From assembly GCF_018760785.1 (NCBI RefSeq), contig NZ_JAHHZO010000008.1, positions 62,001 through 126,000 of the forward strand: a DNA stretch of 64,000 nt. The letters run 5' to 3'. The notes under the pieces are model-generated. The model was not told the DNA's origin. It saw only the letters and a program-made list of their open reading frames with translations, and did no database searches. This DNA comes from Rhizobium sp. CSW-27. Its GTDB lineage: Bacteria > Pseudomonadota > Alphaproteobacteria > Rhizobiales > Rhizobiaceae. Shown one piece after another: positions 44,654 through 52,542 of the stretch (the stretch's first letter is position 1; each line of letters opens with the position of its first letter). The position numbers were made by a program, and so were the translations under genes.

Positions 44654-45648
44654 GCGCCCCGATATTCCCGCGCCTCCTCCGCGATGCGGTCTCTTGCCGT
44701 ATCATGCAGGTCGGAGGCGATCGTGCCGGCGCGGTGGGAGAGGTCGCTGGCGGTCTGTTCGGCCGTATCCATCGCCTGCGAGGCGCGGCGGGCGGCCATG
44801 CCTTTCACGGCATCGGAGGTCTCGCCCAGCATCTCGTCTTCCTGCTCGGTGCGCGGCAGGGCGGCGCCGATGGCGGCACCCAGCGCGAAGGCGAGCGCGC
44901 CACCGATCAGCGGCTGATCCTGGAACTGGCGCATCATGGTGTCGCTCATCCGTGCCGTCTGGTCCTTCAGCGAGGCGCCCATCTGCATCGACCCCTGGCC
45001 GGCCGAACGGCCGGCTTCGGCCATGTGGCGGCCCATGCGCCCGGCGGAATGGGTGAGACCGCGCCAGGTGCTCGACAGCCAGCCGGAGGCTTCGTCGAAC
45101 AGCTTGCCCGTCTCGTCGCGGATGTCGTGAATCCGGTTGCCGGCGCTATCGGCAAAACCGCGATAGGTCTTGCCGCTCGCATCGACGAAATGGCCGGCGC
45201 GACGGCCGGTGGCATCCGTCATCGCGCGGAAGCGATTGCCGGTCGCGTCCACGAAGTGGCTGTAGCGACCGGAATGGTGGTCCTCCACCGGGCTGGTGCG
45301 GCGCACCGGGCCGGTAACCGTCGCCAGCGGGTAATCCGCATCATCCTCGAGCCCCTGCGCTGCGGAACCGGTCGCAGCAGGCGGGGCGGACTTCTGCCCC
45401 ATCATCAGCCAGGCAAGGCTGACGCCCATCAGCGCCACGGGCATGGGGTTGGTCTTCATCGAGCCGCCGAGATTGGACAGGAATTCTGCGCCGCCGCTGG
45501 ACTTCGCATAGGCCATCGCCTCGTCGATCAGCTGGCCCGGCGACATGCGGGCCTGGATTTCATCGAGCTTCGCGCCGATACGCTCGCGATCCTGCTCGAT
45601 CTCGCGCTCGATGTCCTGCGGGCGGGCGGTGTCACTTGCATAAGCCAT
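44650..45648 (-). CDS. DUF3618-domain protein
   Basis: A 332-residue protein. Its N-terminus (DIEREIEQDRERIGAKLDEIQARM) is the DUF3618 motif, a short amphipathic helix. A hydrophobic segment (PVALMGVSLAWLMMG, about 70-85) follows, then repeated polar stretches (for example YSHFVDATGNRFRAM and GHFVDASGKTYRGFADS). A second hydrophobic stretch (LIGGALAFALGAAIGAAL) lies near 245-265. It is probably membrane-bound. It is the last gene of a three-gene minus-strand unit with a DUF1469 and a low-complexity protein. Confidence 0.8.
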   Translation of the reverse strand: MAYASDTARPQDIEREIEQDRERIGAKLDEIQARMSPGQLIDEAMAYAKSSGGAEFLSNLGGSMKTNPMPVALMGVSLAWLMMGQKSAPPAATGSAAQGLEDDADYPLATVTGPVRRTSPVEDHHSGRYSHFVDATGNRFRAMTDATGRRAGHFVDASGKTYRGFADSAGNRIHDIRDETGKLFDEASGWLSSTWRGLTHSAGRMGRHMAEAGRSAGQGSMQMGASLKDQTARMSDTMMRQFQDQPLIGGALAFALGAAIGAALPRTEQEDEMLGETSDAVKGMAARRASQAMDTAEQTASDLSHRAGTIASDLHDTARDRIAEEAREYRGA

Positions 45649-46064
45649 CACGTTCTCTCCTTGAGGACCTGCGCATCCCGGCGAAGCGAGTTTGCGGTAC
45701 GGTCGAGATTGAGGGAATTGCCGCGAATGGTCGAAAGCCCCCTGGAGATAAGGCCCCAGGCAACAAAGGTGACGATGACGCCGACGACCACCGCCGAGAT
45801 GGCATCCGCATTGGGTTCGGCCATGCCGCGGGCAACAAGAAAGGCCGTCAGGCCGTTCACCAGTGCGGCAAGCAGAACGCCCACTGCACCGATGGCGATG
45901 ATGACACCGGCCACCAGCGTTTCCACCCCGCCCATGGCGCGCGACATCTTTTCCGACGCTTCCGCCTTGGCGAGGTTGATCTCCTTGCGGAACAGGCCGG
46001 AAATATCGCCGACCAGCCCGGTCACCAGTTCGGATAGCGGTCGAGTCTCGGTGCTGTTAGCCAT
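45648..46064 (-). CDS. DUF1469 / phage-holin-like membrane protein
   Basis: A 138-residue inner-membrane protein with two hydrophobic segments (VAGVIIAIGAVGVLLAALVNG and AISAVVVGVIVTFVAWGLI) and an N-terminal amphipathic region (LVTGLVGDISGLFRKEINLAKAE). This is the putative actinobacterial-holin-X/DUF1469 family, which is not a phage gene here. It overlaps the upstream gene by eight bases and shares one base with the downstream start, so the three are tightly coupled. Function unknown, likely envelope stress. Confidence 0.8.
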   Translation of the reverse strand: MANSTETRPLSELVTGLVGDISGLFRKEINLAKAEASEKMSRAMGGVETLVAGVIIAIGAVGVLLAALVNGLTAFLVARGMAEPNADAISAVVVGVIVTFVAWGLISRGLSTIRGNSLNLDRTANSLRRDAQVLKERT

Positions 46065-46941
46065 GATGTGCTCCCGGTGTTGTGCCCGTGGCGGCCGCCG
46101 GACGGGCCGAGGGCTGGGTGGTCGCGGAGGTTGGAACGGTGCCGGACGTCTCCCCCTGCGGCCGGGTGCCGCCGGCCCGCGTCTGGCGCGGCTCCATGGA
46201 CGGCTGGCGGCTGGCGGAAGCGCCGGCAAAGCGGCTTGCGGCCAGGCCGGCAAAGGCGGCAAGGCCCAGGAAGGCGAGCGGCTGGCGGCGGCCGAAATCC
46301 TCGGCCATGGCCGCCATTTCGCTGAGGCTCCGGCCCTTCATCTCGTCGGCCAGACGCTGCACGCTGTCGCCCAGCTGGCGGGTCACACGGCCGAGTTCGC
46401 GCTGATCCTCCGATTCCAGTTCGGAGCCGGCCCTGTCGATGGCGCGTGCGACGCTCGAGACTTGGTCGGCGGCGAAACCGCGCTGGCGATCCGCGGTCTG
46501 CGCCACCTTGTCCGTCGCCCGGGAAAACTGGCTTCCGGCCGCCTTGCGCATGGCCTCCCAGTCCTCCTCGACCTTGTCACGCAGACCGCCGCTGTCCTCG
46601 CCGGAACCGCCCATTGCCCCGTTGGCCGCTTTGCCGCTGGCTGTATTCCCGCCGGGCGTGGTCGAACCGGCAGAGGACTGGCCGGGCTTCGACCGGTCGC
46701 TGCCGCGGTCGGGCGCGGGCGAACCGGATAGTGCCGCCGAGCCGTGTGCACCAGGGCCGGAGGGCGCCGTGCCGGCAATGGCCGCGGCGCCGGTTGCGGA
46801 AGCCGGACCACCTGCCGCCGGCGGCCGGCCGCTGACGACGGATGCGGGCTGCTGCGGTTGCTCTCGCAACGGAGCCTGCGGCGTTTCTCGAGGCGAGGCG
46901 GACGGCTGCCCGTCCCGGCGTTTCTGATCTGTGTCTGCCAT
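46057..46941 (-). CDS. Low-complexity, amphiphilic hypothetical protein
   Basis: A 294-residue protein not assigned to a family by me. Residues 1-125 are Pro/Ala/Gly/Ser-rich and probably disordered. Residues about 130-230 are a charged, coiled-coil-like helix (RDKVEEDWEAMRKAAGSQFS, then VTRQLGDSVQRLADEMK). A short hydrophobic segment follows (PLAFLGLAAFAGLAASRFAG, about 226-245), and the tail is again disordered. Start ATG 46941 follows AAGGGAGA. It is the first gene of the unit, behind an EcfG-type promoter. Confidence 0.75.
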   Translation of the reverse strand: MADTDQKRRDGQPSASPRETPQAPLREQPQQPASVVSGRPPAAGGPASATGAAAIAGTAPSGPGAHGSAALSGSPAPDRGSDRSKPGQSSAGSTTPGGNTASGKAANGAMGGSGEDSGGLRDKVEEDWEAMRKAAGSQFSRATDKVAQTADRQRGFAADQVSSVARAIDRAGSELESEDQRELGRVTRQLGDSVQRLADEMKGRSLSEMAAMAEDFGRRQPLAFLGLAAFAGLAASRFAGASASRQPSMEPRQTRAGGTRPQGETSGTVPTSATTQPSARPAAATGTTPGAHHG

Positions 46942-47003
46942 GGATCTCTCCCTTGTCTGAGGGCTGATCTGCCGTGCGATGCGTTCGCTGTGATCAGGGA
47001 GAG

Positions 47004-47028
47004 AACCGGGCACGGGACCGAATGTTCC
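47004..47028 (-). promoter_or_regulatory. Sigma-EcfG type promoter of the three-gene envelope operon
   Basis: On the minus strand, GGAAC (47028-47024), 16 bases, GGTT (47007-47004), 63 bases before the start codon at 46941. Same form as the promoter at 6435-6459, supporting general-stress control. Confidence 0.6.
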
Positions 47029-47103
47029 AGCCGGTAACGATAACGGTGCCTGCAGGCAGGCAGCAAGGCGCGGCAAGACCCGCCCTGCGCCGGGAGCCTC
47101 CCG

Positions 47104-47508
47104 TCAGCCGAGGATCTTCTGCGTGAGCCATGCGCCGGCCGTGGCCGCCGTGGCGGTCAGGAGCGTGCCCCAGGCAAGGTCGACGAGGCTCATGGCAAGC
47201 GGCCAGTTCCTGAGCGTCGCCAGATTGGTGATGTCATAGGTGCCGTAAGCGATCAGGCCGAGAATGGCGCCCGACAGTGCCGCCTGCCGCAAACCACCAC
47301 CGGCGAGAGCGGGGGAAACCGCAAAATAGACGATGCCGGCGACATAGACGAGGTAGAACAGGCCGGCGGCGACAAGATCCGGCCGCTCCCGCATCAGATC
47401 GCCGAGCTGGCTGCGATAGAAGCCGGTCGCGACGCGGCCGAGCCAGAGGAAATCAAGCCCGAAGAACACGATGGCGGTCGAGAGATAGGCAACGGCGTAA
47501 GTCATCAT
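47104..47508 (-). CDS. DUF2177-family membrane protein
   Basis: A 134-residue inner-membrane protein with about four hydrophobic helices and the family marks AIVFFGLDFLWLGRVATGFYR and GLIAYGTYDITNLATLRNW, the latter a highly conserved DUF2177 feature. The start could be ATG 47508 or the adjacent 47505; GGAG lies upstream of both. The role is unknown; such genes are often found near ECF sigma or lipid-stress loci, as here, 107 bases from the anti-sigma gene end. Confidence 0.82.
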   Translation of the reverse strand: MMTYAVAYLSTAIVFFGLDFLWLGRVATGFYRSQLGDLMRERPDLVAAGLFYLVYVAGIVYFAVSPALAGGGLRQAALSGAILGLIAYGTYDITNLATLRNWPLAMSLVDLAWGTLLTATAATAGAWLTQKILG

Positions 47509-47614
47509 GGCCTTTTCTCCGTGAGACACGTTCTCCGCAAGACACAAAAGGTACCGTCGAACGTGACAGGCACCGTTGCCGCAGCAGGCACACCGTCCAG
47601 GAGGGACAAGTGTG

Positions 47615-48304
47615 CTAGATCTTCAGCACCGGCTGGATGAGCCGCACGATCCAGCTGGAGAACTTCAGCGGCGCCTCGGTCACGGCCAGGCAGATGCAGT
47701 CCTCGTCCTCGGTCGCGGTTGGCGTGTGCAGGAGGTCGCCATCGGCTTCTTCCAGATCGCCACGTGCAAACAGATCGTTGCCGTCGCGGAAACTGCCGCT
47801 CAACACCAGAGTCAGCTCCCGACCCTCATGGGTGTGCTCCGGCACCGGCCGGCCGGCCGGAATCTTCAGGAGGCGCACCTGGGTGGCCGGATCGCCGGTA
47901 TCAATGCGGATCTGATAGGCGCCACGCCCGAGCGCACGCCACTTCAGCGTATCCACATCGCCGCCGAGATAGGAGCGCAGCGGTTCCGGAATGACGCCGG
48001 TCGCGGCCGGACGCGCAGAGTATCCGGCAATCGGCGGCCGTTCGGCGACCGCGATGTCGCCCTGCCCCCCGGGCGCGGCAGCAATGCGCGCCTTCATCTT
48101 TTCCCAGTCACTGGTGGTGACCGGCTCCTGTGCGGTGATCTTGTCGAACAGGGCACCCGCCGCCCCTTCCATGGCCGCAAGGCGCCGGCGACAGGCCGGG
48201 CACAGCGCAAGATGGGTGGCAACGGCAAGGCTCCAGCCTTCCGACAGGTTGCCTGACGCATAATCCATCAGAAGCGCGTCGCTGATATGGTGCTTGATCG
48301 TCAT
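47615..48304 (-). CDS. chrR: ChrR-family anti-sigma factor
   Basis: A 229-residue zinc anti-sigma factor that should hold the neighbouring ECF sigma factor inactive until singlet oxygen or a related stress. The N-terminal ZAS domain has the ligands of the HxxxCxxC motif (THLALCPACRRR) and the conserved HHISDALLMDYASGNL. The C-terminal cupin (about 115-215) has EHTHEGRELTLVLSGSF with the metal-binding His and Glu. The start overlaps the sigma gene stop by ATGA, as in ECF11 pairs. Confidence 0.92.
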   Translation of the reverse strand: MTIKHHISDALLMDYASGNLSEGWSLAVATHLALCPACRRRLAAMEGAAGALFDKITAQEPVTTSDWEKMKARIAAAPGGQGDIAVAERPPIAGYSARPAATGVIPEPLRSYLGGDVDTLKWRALGRGAYQIRIDTGDPATQVRLLKIPAGRPVPEHTHEGRELTLVLSGSFRDGNDLFARGDLEEADGDLLHTPTATEDEDCICLAVTEAPLKFSSWIVRLIQPVLKI

Positions 48305-48882
48305 CGGCGGCCCTCCAGCGCGGTCCGCAATTTGTCGAAAGCGAGCCGGATGCGCGATTTCACTGTACCCAGAGGAATGCCCATGTCTTCTGCTATCGTT
48401 GAATGCGAGGCTTCATCGAAGAAGGCGCGCCTCAGCACATCGAGCTGTTCCGCGGGCAGCGATTCCATCGCCTCGCGCAAGAGTTCGGCATCCTGCCGGC
48501 CTTCCAGTTCCACATCCGCCGCCGGCGCGTTGTCCGCAACGAAAACCGGATCGTTCTCGTCGAACACCGGCCGCTTGCGGCGGAAGGCATCGATGCGCAG
48601 ATTGCGCGCAATGGTGAAGATCCAGGCCGAGACATTGCCGCGGGCCGGATCGAACTGCACGGCCTTGTTCCATACGGCCGTCATGGTTTCCTGCATCAGT
48701 TCTTCCGCAAGCTGCGCGTCCCGCGTCTTCATGGCCATGAAGGAGCGCACGCGCGGCCCGTAATAGCGAAAGATCGTCTCGAACGCCTCGACGCTGCGTT
48801 CCTGCCCCACTGCCGTCAGAAGCCGCGAAAGCTCTGCCGGGGAGAGATCCTGGTCTGCGAGATATCTGTCAGTCCGCTTCAT
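48301..48882 (-). CDS. rpoE: ECF sigma factor of the RpoE/ChrR (ECF11) type
   Basis: A 193-residue alternative sigma factor. Region 2 is clear (YYGPRVRSFMAM, ELMQETMTAVWNKA, SAWIFTIARNLRIDAFRR), and region 4 contains the recognition helix (LDVLRRAFFDEASHSTIAEDMGIPLGTVKSRI). Pairing with ChrR marks ECF11, known in Rhodobacter for the singlet-oxygen response. The start at 48882 (MKRTDRY) is preferred over ATG 48975, because a matching promoter has its -10 at 48986-48982 and transcription would begin around 48975. Confidence 0.9.
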   Translation of the reverse strand: MKRTDRYLADQDLSPAELSRLLTAVGQERSVEAFETIFRYYGPRVRSFMAMKTRDAQLAEELMQETMTAVWNKAVQFDPARGNVSAWIFTIARNLRIDAFRRKRPVFDENDPVFVADNAPAADVELEGRQDAELLREAMESLPAEQLDVLRRAFFDEASHSTIAEDMGIPLGTVKSRIRLAFDKLRTALEGRR

Positions 48883-48981
48883 CTTCAGGCCATGCTTCAC
48901 ACGCGACACCGGACGACAAGCCGGTTTGTCATTGTTGTGGCACGTCCCTGCCGAGATGGAAACAGTTGCGTTCATGCGGGC

Positions 48982-49010
48982 CTTTACGCCCCCAATCTAA
49001 AGCCGGATCA
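48982..49010 (-). promoter_or_regulatory. RpoE (ECF11)-type promoter of the sigma/anti-sigma operon
   Basis: On the minus strand, TGATCC (49010-49005), 18 bases, TAAAG (48986-48982). This fits the Rhodobacter RpoE consensus TGATC-N18/19-TAAGA closely and indicates autoregulation of rpoE-chrR. Confidence 0.6.
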
Positions 49011-49033
49011 CAGCGGAAAAGAAAAATAGGCGC

Positions 49034-49062
49034 AAATCCGTTTGCCGGCCTGCGGCGTAGAG
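49034..49062 (+). promoter_or_regulatory. Possible weaker RpoE-type promoter of the lipid operon
   Basis: AAATCC (49034-49039), 18 bases, TAGAG (49058-49062), 33 bases before the 49095 start. It has the same spacing as the divergent rpoE promoter but a poorer -35. It is proposed because this operon belongs to the RpoE regulon in Rhodobacter. Confidence 0.35.
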
Positions 49063-49094
49063 GCCAAACATAGGCAAACAACGGACAAGGGCTC

Positions 49095-50438
49095 ATGGTT
49101 GCATCTGGGGGAAATAATCGTCGCTTCGCCGTCATCGGCTCCGGCATCAGCGGCTTGTCCGCCGCCTGGCTTGCCGCCCGCGGCCACGAGGTGGTGCTCT
49201 ATGAGGCGGCCGACCGGCTGGGTGGCCATTCCAACACGGCCCTGGTGGCGACAGAACATGGCGACATCCCTGTCGATACCGGCTTCATCGTGTTCAACGA
49301 CCGCAACTATCCGAATCTCGTTGCCCTGTTCGATCATCTGGGCGTCGAAACCCAGGCCTCCGACATGTCGTTTGCCGCTTCCATCGATGATGGCGCCTTC
49401 GAATATTCCGGCACGGGACTGAAGGGCCTGCTCGGCCAGCGGCGCAATGCGGCCCGCCCGCGCTTCTGGCGCATGCTGTCCGACGTGCTGCGCTTCTATC
49501 GGGAAGCGGAGCGACTGGTGGATCGGCCCGATCTGGAGCACCTGACACTTGGCGACTATCTGGAACAGGAGCGCTATTCGAAGGCCTTCATCGAGGATCA
49601 CCTGCTGCCGATGGGCGCGGCGATCTGGTCGATGACCACCACCGACATGCGCGCCTATCCGCTCGCAAGCTTCGTCCGCTTCTTCGTGCATCACGGTCTG
49701 ATCCTCCTGTCCGGGCGACCGCGCTGGCGCACCGTGACCGGCGGCAGCCGCCAGTACGTACAGAAGATCGCCGCGGATTTTGCCGGCGAGATCCGGCTCG
49801 ACAGCAGGGTGACCTCGATCATCCGCACCCAGGCCGGTGTGCTGGTGACCGACCGCCACGGGCATCAGGACCGGTTCGATGACGTGATCATCGCGGCGCA
49901 TGCGGACGAAGCTCTCTCGATGCTTGCCGATGCAGACCCGACGGAGCGCGCGGTGCTGGGCTCCTTCCGCTACACGGAAAACGTCGCCGTGCTGCATTCC
50001 GACGAGCGCCTGATGCCGAAGCGGAAAAGTATCTGGTCGAGCTGGAACTATATCGGCGGCAAGCGGGTGGACAATGAGGCGCCGCTCTGCGTCACCTACT
50101 GGATGAACCGGCTGCAGGACCTCGATCCTCGCCATCCGCTGTTCGTCACGCTGAACGCCTGCCGCGAGATCCGCCCGGACAAGATCATCGCCACCTATCG
50201 CTACACGCATCCGCTGTTCGACCAGCAGGCTGCCTCCGCCCAGCGGCGGCTCTGGCAGCTGCAGGGCCGGCGCGGAACCTGGTTCTGCGGCGCGCATTTC
50301 GGCAGCGGCTTTCATGAGGACGGGCTGCAGGCGGGACTTGCCGCAGCCGAAGCCGCCACGGGCCTGCGCCGGCCCTGGCAGGTGGAGGACGAATCCGGTC
50401 GCATCTTTACCGCTCCCCAGCTGGCGGCGGCCGAATGA
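49095..50438 (+). CDS. COG2907-type NAD/FAD-binding oxidoreductase
   Basis: A 447-residue flavoprotein of the amine-oxidase/phytoene-desaturase-like fold. The dinucleotide motif is FAVIGSGISGLSAAWLAAR, then VVLYEAADRLGGHSNTA, and a C-terminal FAD contact lies around WFCGAHFGSGFHEDG. In Rhodobacter a member of this family belongs to the RpoE regulon and, as I recall, takes part in making furan or methylated fatty acids together with the two proteins encoded downstream. ATG 49095 follows AAGGG; ATGA overlap with DUF1365. Confidence 0.88.
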   Translation: MVASGGNNRRFAVIGSGISGLSAAWLAARGHEVVLYEAADRLGGHSNTALVATEHGDIPVDTGFIVFNDRNYPNLVALFDHLGVETQASDMSFAASIDDGAFEYSGTGLKGLLGQRRNAARPRFWRMLSDVLRFYREAERLVDRPDLEHLTLGDYLEQERYSKAFIEDHLLPMGAAIWSMTTTDMRAYPLASFVRFFVHHGLILLSGRPRWRTVTGGSRQYVQKIAADFAGEIRLDSRVTSIIRTQAGVLVTDRHGHQDRFDDVIIAAHADEALSMLADADPTERAVLGSFRYTENVAVLHSDERLMPKRKSIWSSWNYIGGKRVDNEAPLCVTYWMNRLQDLDPRHPLFVTLNACREIRPDKIIATYRYTHPLFDQQAASAQRRLWQLQGRRGTWFCGAHFGSGFHEDGLQAGLAAAEAATGLRRPWQVEDESGRIFTAPQLAAAE

Positions 50439-51235
50439 GCACGGCCTCCGCCCTCTATGTCGGCACGGTGGTGCACCAGCGCCAGCGACCGAAGATGCAC
50501 CGGCTGCGCTACAGCGTGTTTTCACTGCTGCTGGATCTCGATGAACTGGATGGCCTCGACCGTGGATTGAGGCTGTTCGGCCACAACCGCACCGCCGTCT
50601 ACAGTTTCTGGGACAAGGACCACGGCACCGGCGAGGAAGGCGGGCTGCGCACCTGGGTGGAAAACCATCTTGCCGCGGCAGGTCTGCCGCATCGGGGCGT
50701 GCGCATCCGCATGCTCTGCTATCCGCGCATTTTCGGCTATGTCTTCAATCCCTTGACCGTCTATTTCTGCGAGGATCGCGACGGAAATCTGCTGGCCTTG
50801 CTCTATGAGGTCTGCAATACATTCATGGAACGTCATACCTATGTCATTCCCGCCGGCGGACGATCCGGGTCGGTTGTGAGGCATTCCTGCGCCAAGGCAA
50901 TGTATGTGTCGCCCTTCGTGCCGATGGATTGCACCTACGACTTCGATATCCTGCCGCCGGGCGAGCATGTGAAAATCGCGATCAACGAACGGGACGGGCA
51001 GGGGAACCTGTTGTTCGCGAGTTTTACGGGGCACCGCCGGCCGCTCACCGATGCCAGCCTGGCGCGCGCGCTGTTCACCTTTCCGCTGATGACCATGAAG
51101 GTCATGGCGGGCATCCACTGGGAGGCCATGCGCCTCTGGCTGAAGGGCGTGCCGGTCCATCGGCACCAGCCCTCCGCCAGCCGCATTGCCAGCTCGGTGG
51201 AACATCCAGTCGTGAGGGGAGGAACGCAGACATGA
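50435..51235 (+). CDS. DUF1365 (COG3496) protein
   Basis: A 266-residue cytoplasmic protein of the DUF1365 family. It begins with the typical ALYVGTVVHQRQRPKMHRL and contains RIRMLCYPRIFGYVFNPLTV and KAMYVSPFVPMDCTYDF, all highly conserved. Biochemical function is not established. It is nearly always found between a COG2907 oxidoreductase and a CFA-synthase-like methyltransferase, as here, with ATGA overlaps on both sides, so a lipid-modifying role is inferred. Confidence 0.9.
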   Translation: MSTASALYVGTVVHQRQRPKMHRLRYSVFSLLLDLDELDGLDRGLRLFGHNRTAVYSFWDKDHGTGEEGGLRTWVENHLAAAGLPHRGVRIRMLCYPRIFGYVFNPLTVYFCEDRDGNLLALLYEVCNTFMERHTYVIPAGGRSGSVVRHSCAKAMYVSPFVPMDCTYDFDILPPGEHVKIAINERDGQGNLLFASFTGHRRPLTDASLARALFTFPLMTMKVMAGIHWEAMRLWLKGVPVHRHQPSASRIASSVEHPVVRGGTQT

Positions 51236-52455
51236 CGCATGCCGGACATGGAGATCCCATTCTCGTTGCAGACCGCGCACCGCTTTGGGAACGCATGCTG
51301 TGCCGCATGCTGGCCCGCACGCGCCATGGCCGCCTGACGGTGGTCTTTCCAAGCGGCCGCGAACACCATTTCGGCGAAGGCCGGCAAGGGCCGAATGCCA
51401 CGATCCGCTTCAACCGCTCGCGCGTGCTGCGCCGTATCGTGACCCGCGGCAGCCTGGGTTTTGCCCGCTCCTATATGGATGGCGACTGGTCGACGCCCGA
51501 TCTCGGTCAGGTTCTCGATCTCGCCATTGCCAATGAGAAGGACTGGGCAAGGCTTGCCCGACCGATGGCGCTGATGGCGCGCCTGGCCCACTGGCGCCAC
51601 CGCCTGCGCAACAATTCGAAATCCGGCAGTCGCCGCAATATCGCCTTCCATTATGACCTCGGCAATGCCTTCTATCGCCATTGGCTCGACCGGACGATGA
51701 CCTATTCCTCGGCGATCTACAGCCATCCCGACGCAAGTCTGGAGGAGGCGCAGCGGGAAAAATACGGCCGCATCATCCGCGAGCTCAACATTGGCCCGGA
51801 CGATCATGTGCTGGAAATCGGCTGCGGCTGGGGCGGCTTCATGGAACAGGCGATCCGCAAGACCGGCTGCCGTGTTACCGGCCTGACGCTCTCGAAGGAA
51901 CAGGCCGCCTTCGCCCGCCACCGGCTTTCCGAGGCCGGACTTGCGGAGAAGGGCGAGATCCGGCTGCAGGATTACCGCGATTGCCGCGGCCAGTTCACGA
52001 AGATCGTCTCGATAGAGATGTTCGAGGCGGTCGGTGAGGAACACTGGCCGATCTATTTCGAGCAGGTGCGCGAGCTTCTGGTGCCCGGCGGACAGGCGAT
52101 GATCCAGGTCATTACGATTGATGAGAGCCGCTTCGAGCATTATCGGCGCCATGCGGACTTCATTCAGACCTATATCTTTCCGGGCGGCATGCTGCCGACA
52201 CTCACGGGCTTTGCCGAGATTGCCCGCTCAGCTCGGCTGAAGGTTGAGGACTGTTTCCGTTTTGGCCGCGATTACGAGCGCACGCTTCTTGTCTGGGACA
52301 AGGCCTTCCGCGCCACCTGGCCAAAGATTGCGCCGCTCGGTTTCGACGAGCGATTCTTCCGCACCTGGCACTATTACCTGCATTATTGCGCCGCAGGTTT
52401 TCGAACCGGCCGCATCGATGTTGCCCAGTTCCGGCTGGAGAAGCCGGCTGTCTAA
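51232..52455 (+). CDS. Cyclopropane-fatty-acid synthase-like methyltransferase
   Basis: A 407-residue SAM-dependent methyltransferase of the CFA-synthase family, acting on unsaturated acyl chains of membrane phospholipids. SAM motif I is DHVLEIGCGWGGFMEQA. Other family marks are HYDLGNAFYRHWLDRTMTYS, TGLTLSKEQ and VSIEMFEAVGEEHWP. In RpoE operons such enzymes are linked to methylated or furan fatty acids rather than simple cyclopropanes, so the exact product is open. It overlaps DUF1365 by ATGA and is followed by a terminator. Confidence 0.9.
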   Translation: MTHAGHGDPILVADRAPLWERMLCRMLARTRHGRLTVVFPSGREHHFGEGRQGPNATIRFNRSRVLRRIVTRGSLGFARSYMDGDWSTPDLGQVLDLAIANEKDWARLARPMALMARLAHWRHRLRNNSKSGSRRNIAFHYDLGNAFYRHWLDRTMTYSSAIYSHPDASLEEAQREKYGRIIRELNIGPDDHVLEIGCGWGGFMEQAIRKTGCRVTGLTLSKEQAAFARHRLSEAGLAEKGEIRLQDYRDCRGQFTKIVSIEMFEAVGEEHWPIYFEQVRELLVPGGQAMIQVITIDESRFEHYRRHADFIQTYIFPGGMLPTLTGFAEIARSARLKVEDCFRFGRDYERTLLVWDKAFRATWPKIAPLGFDERFFRTWHYYLHYCAAGFRTGRIDVAQFRLEKPAV

Positions 52456-52481
52456 GCCTTCTCATCCCTACCCGTCATAAC

Positions 52482-52513
52482 AAAAGGCCTCGGCGATCTG
52501 CTCGAGGCCTTTT
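52482..52513 (+). terminator. Terminator after the lipid operon
   Basis: AAAAGGCCTCG, 10-base loop, CGAGGCCTTTT. The symmetric A and T runs could also serve the convergent SDR gene at 52543. Confidence 0.88.
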
Positions 52514-52542
52514 GCAATGCATCACGCTCTTGATGAAGACCG

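Noticed and set aside
45648-46064. Holin of a prophage
   Set aside because: The holin-like name is family-level only; no lysis or phage structural genes nearby, and the gene is in a stress-type operon.
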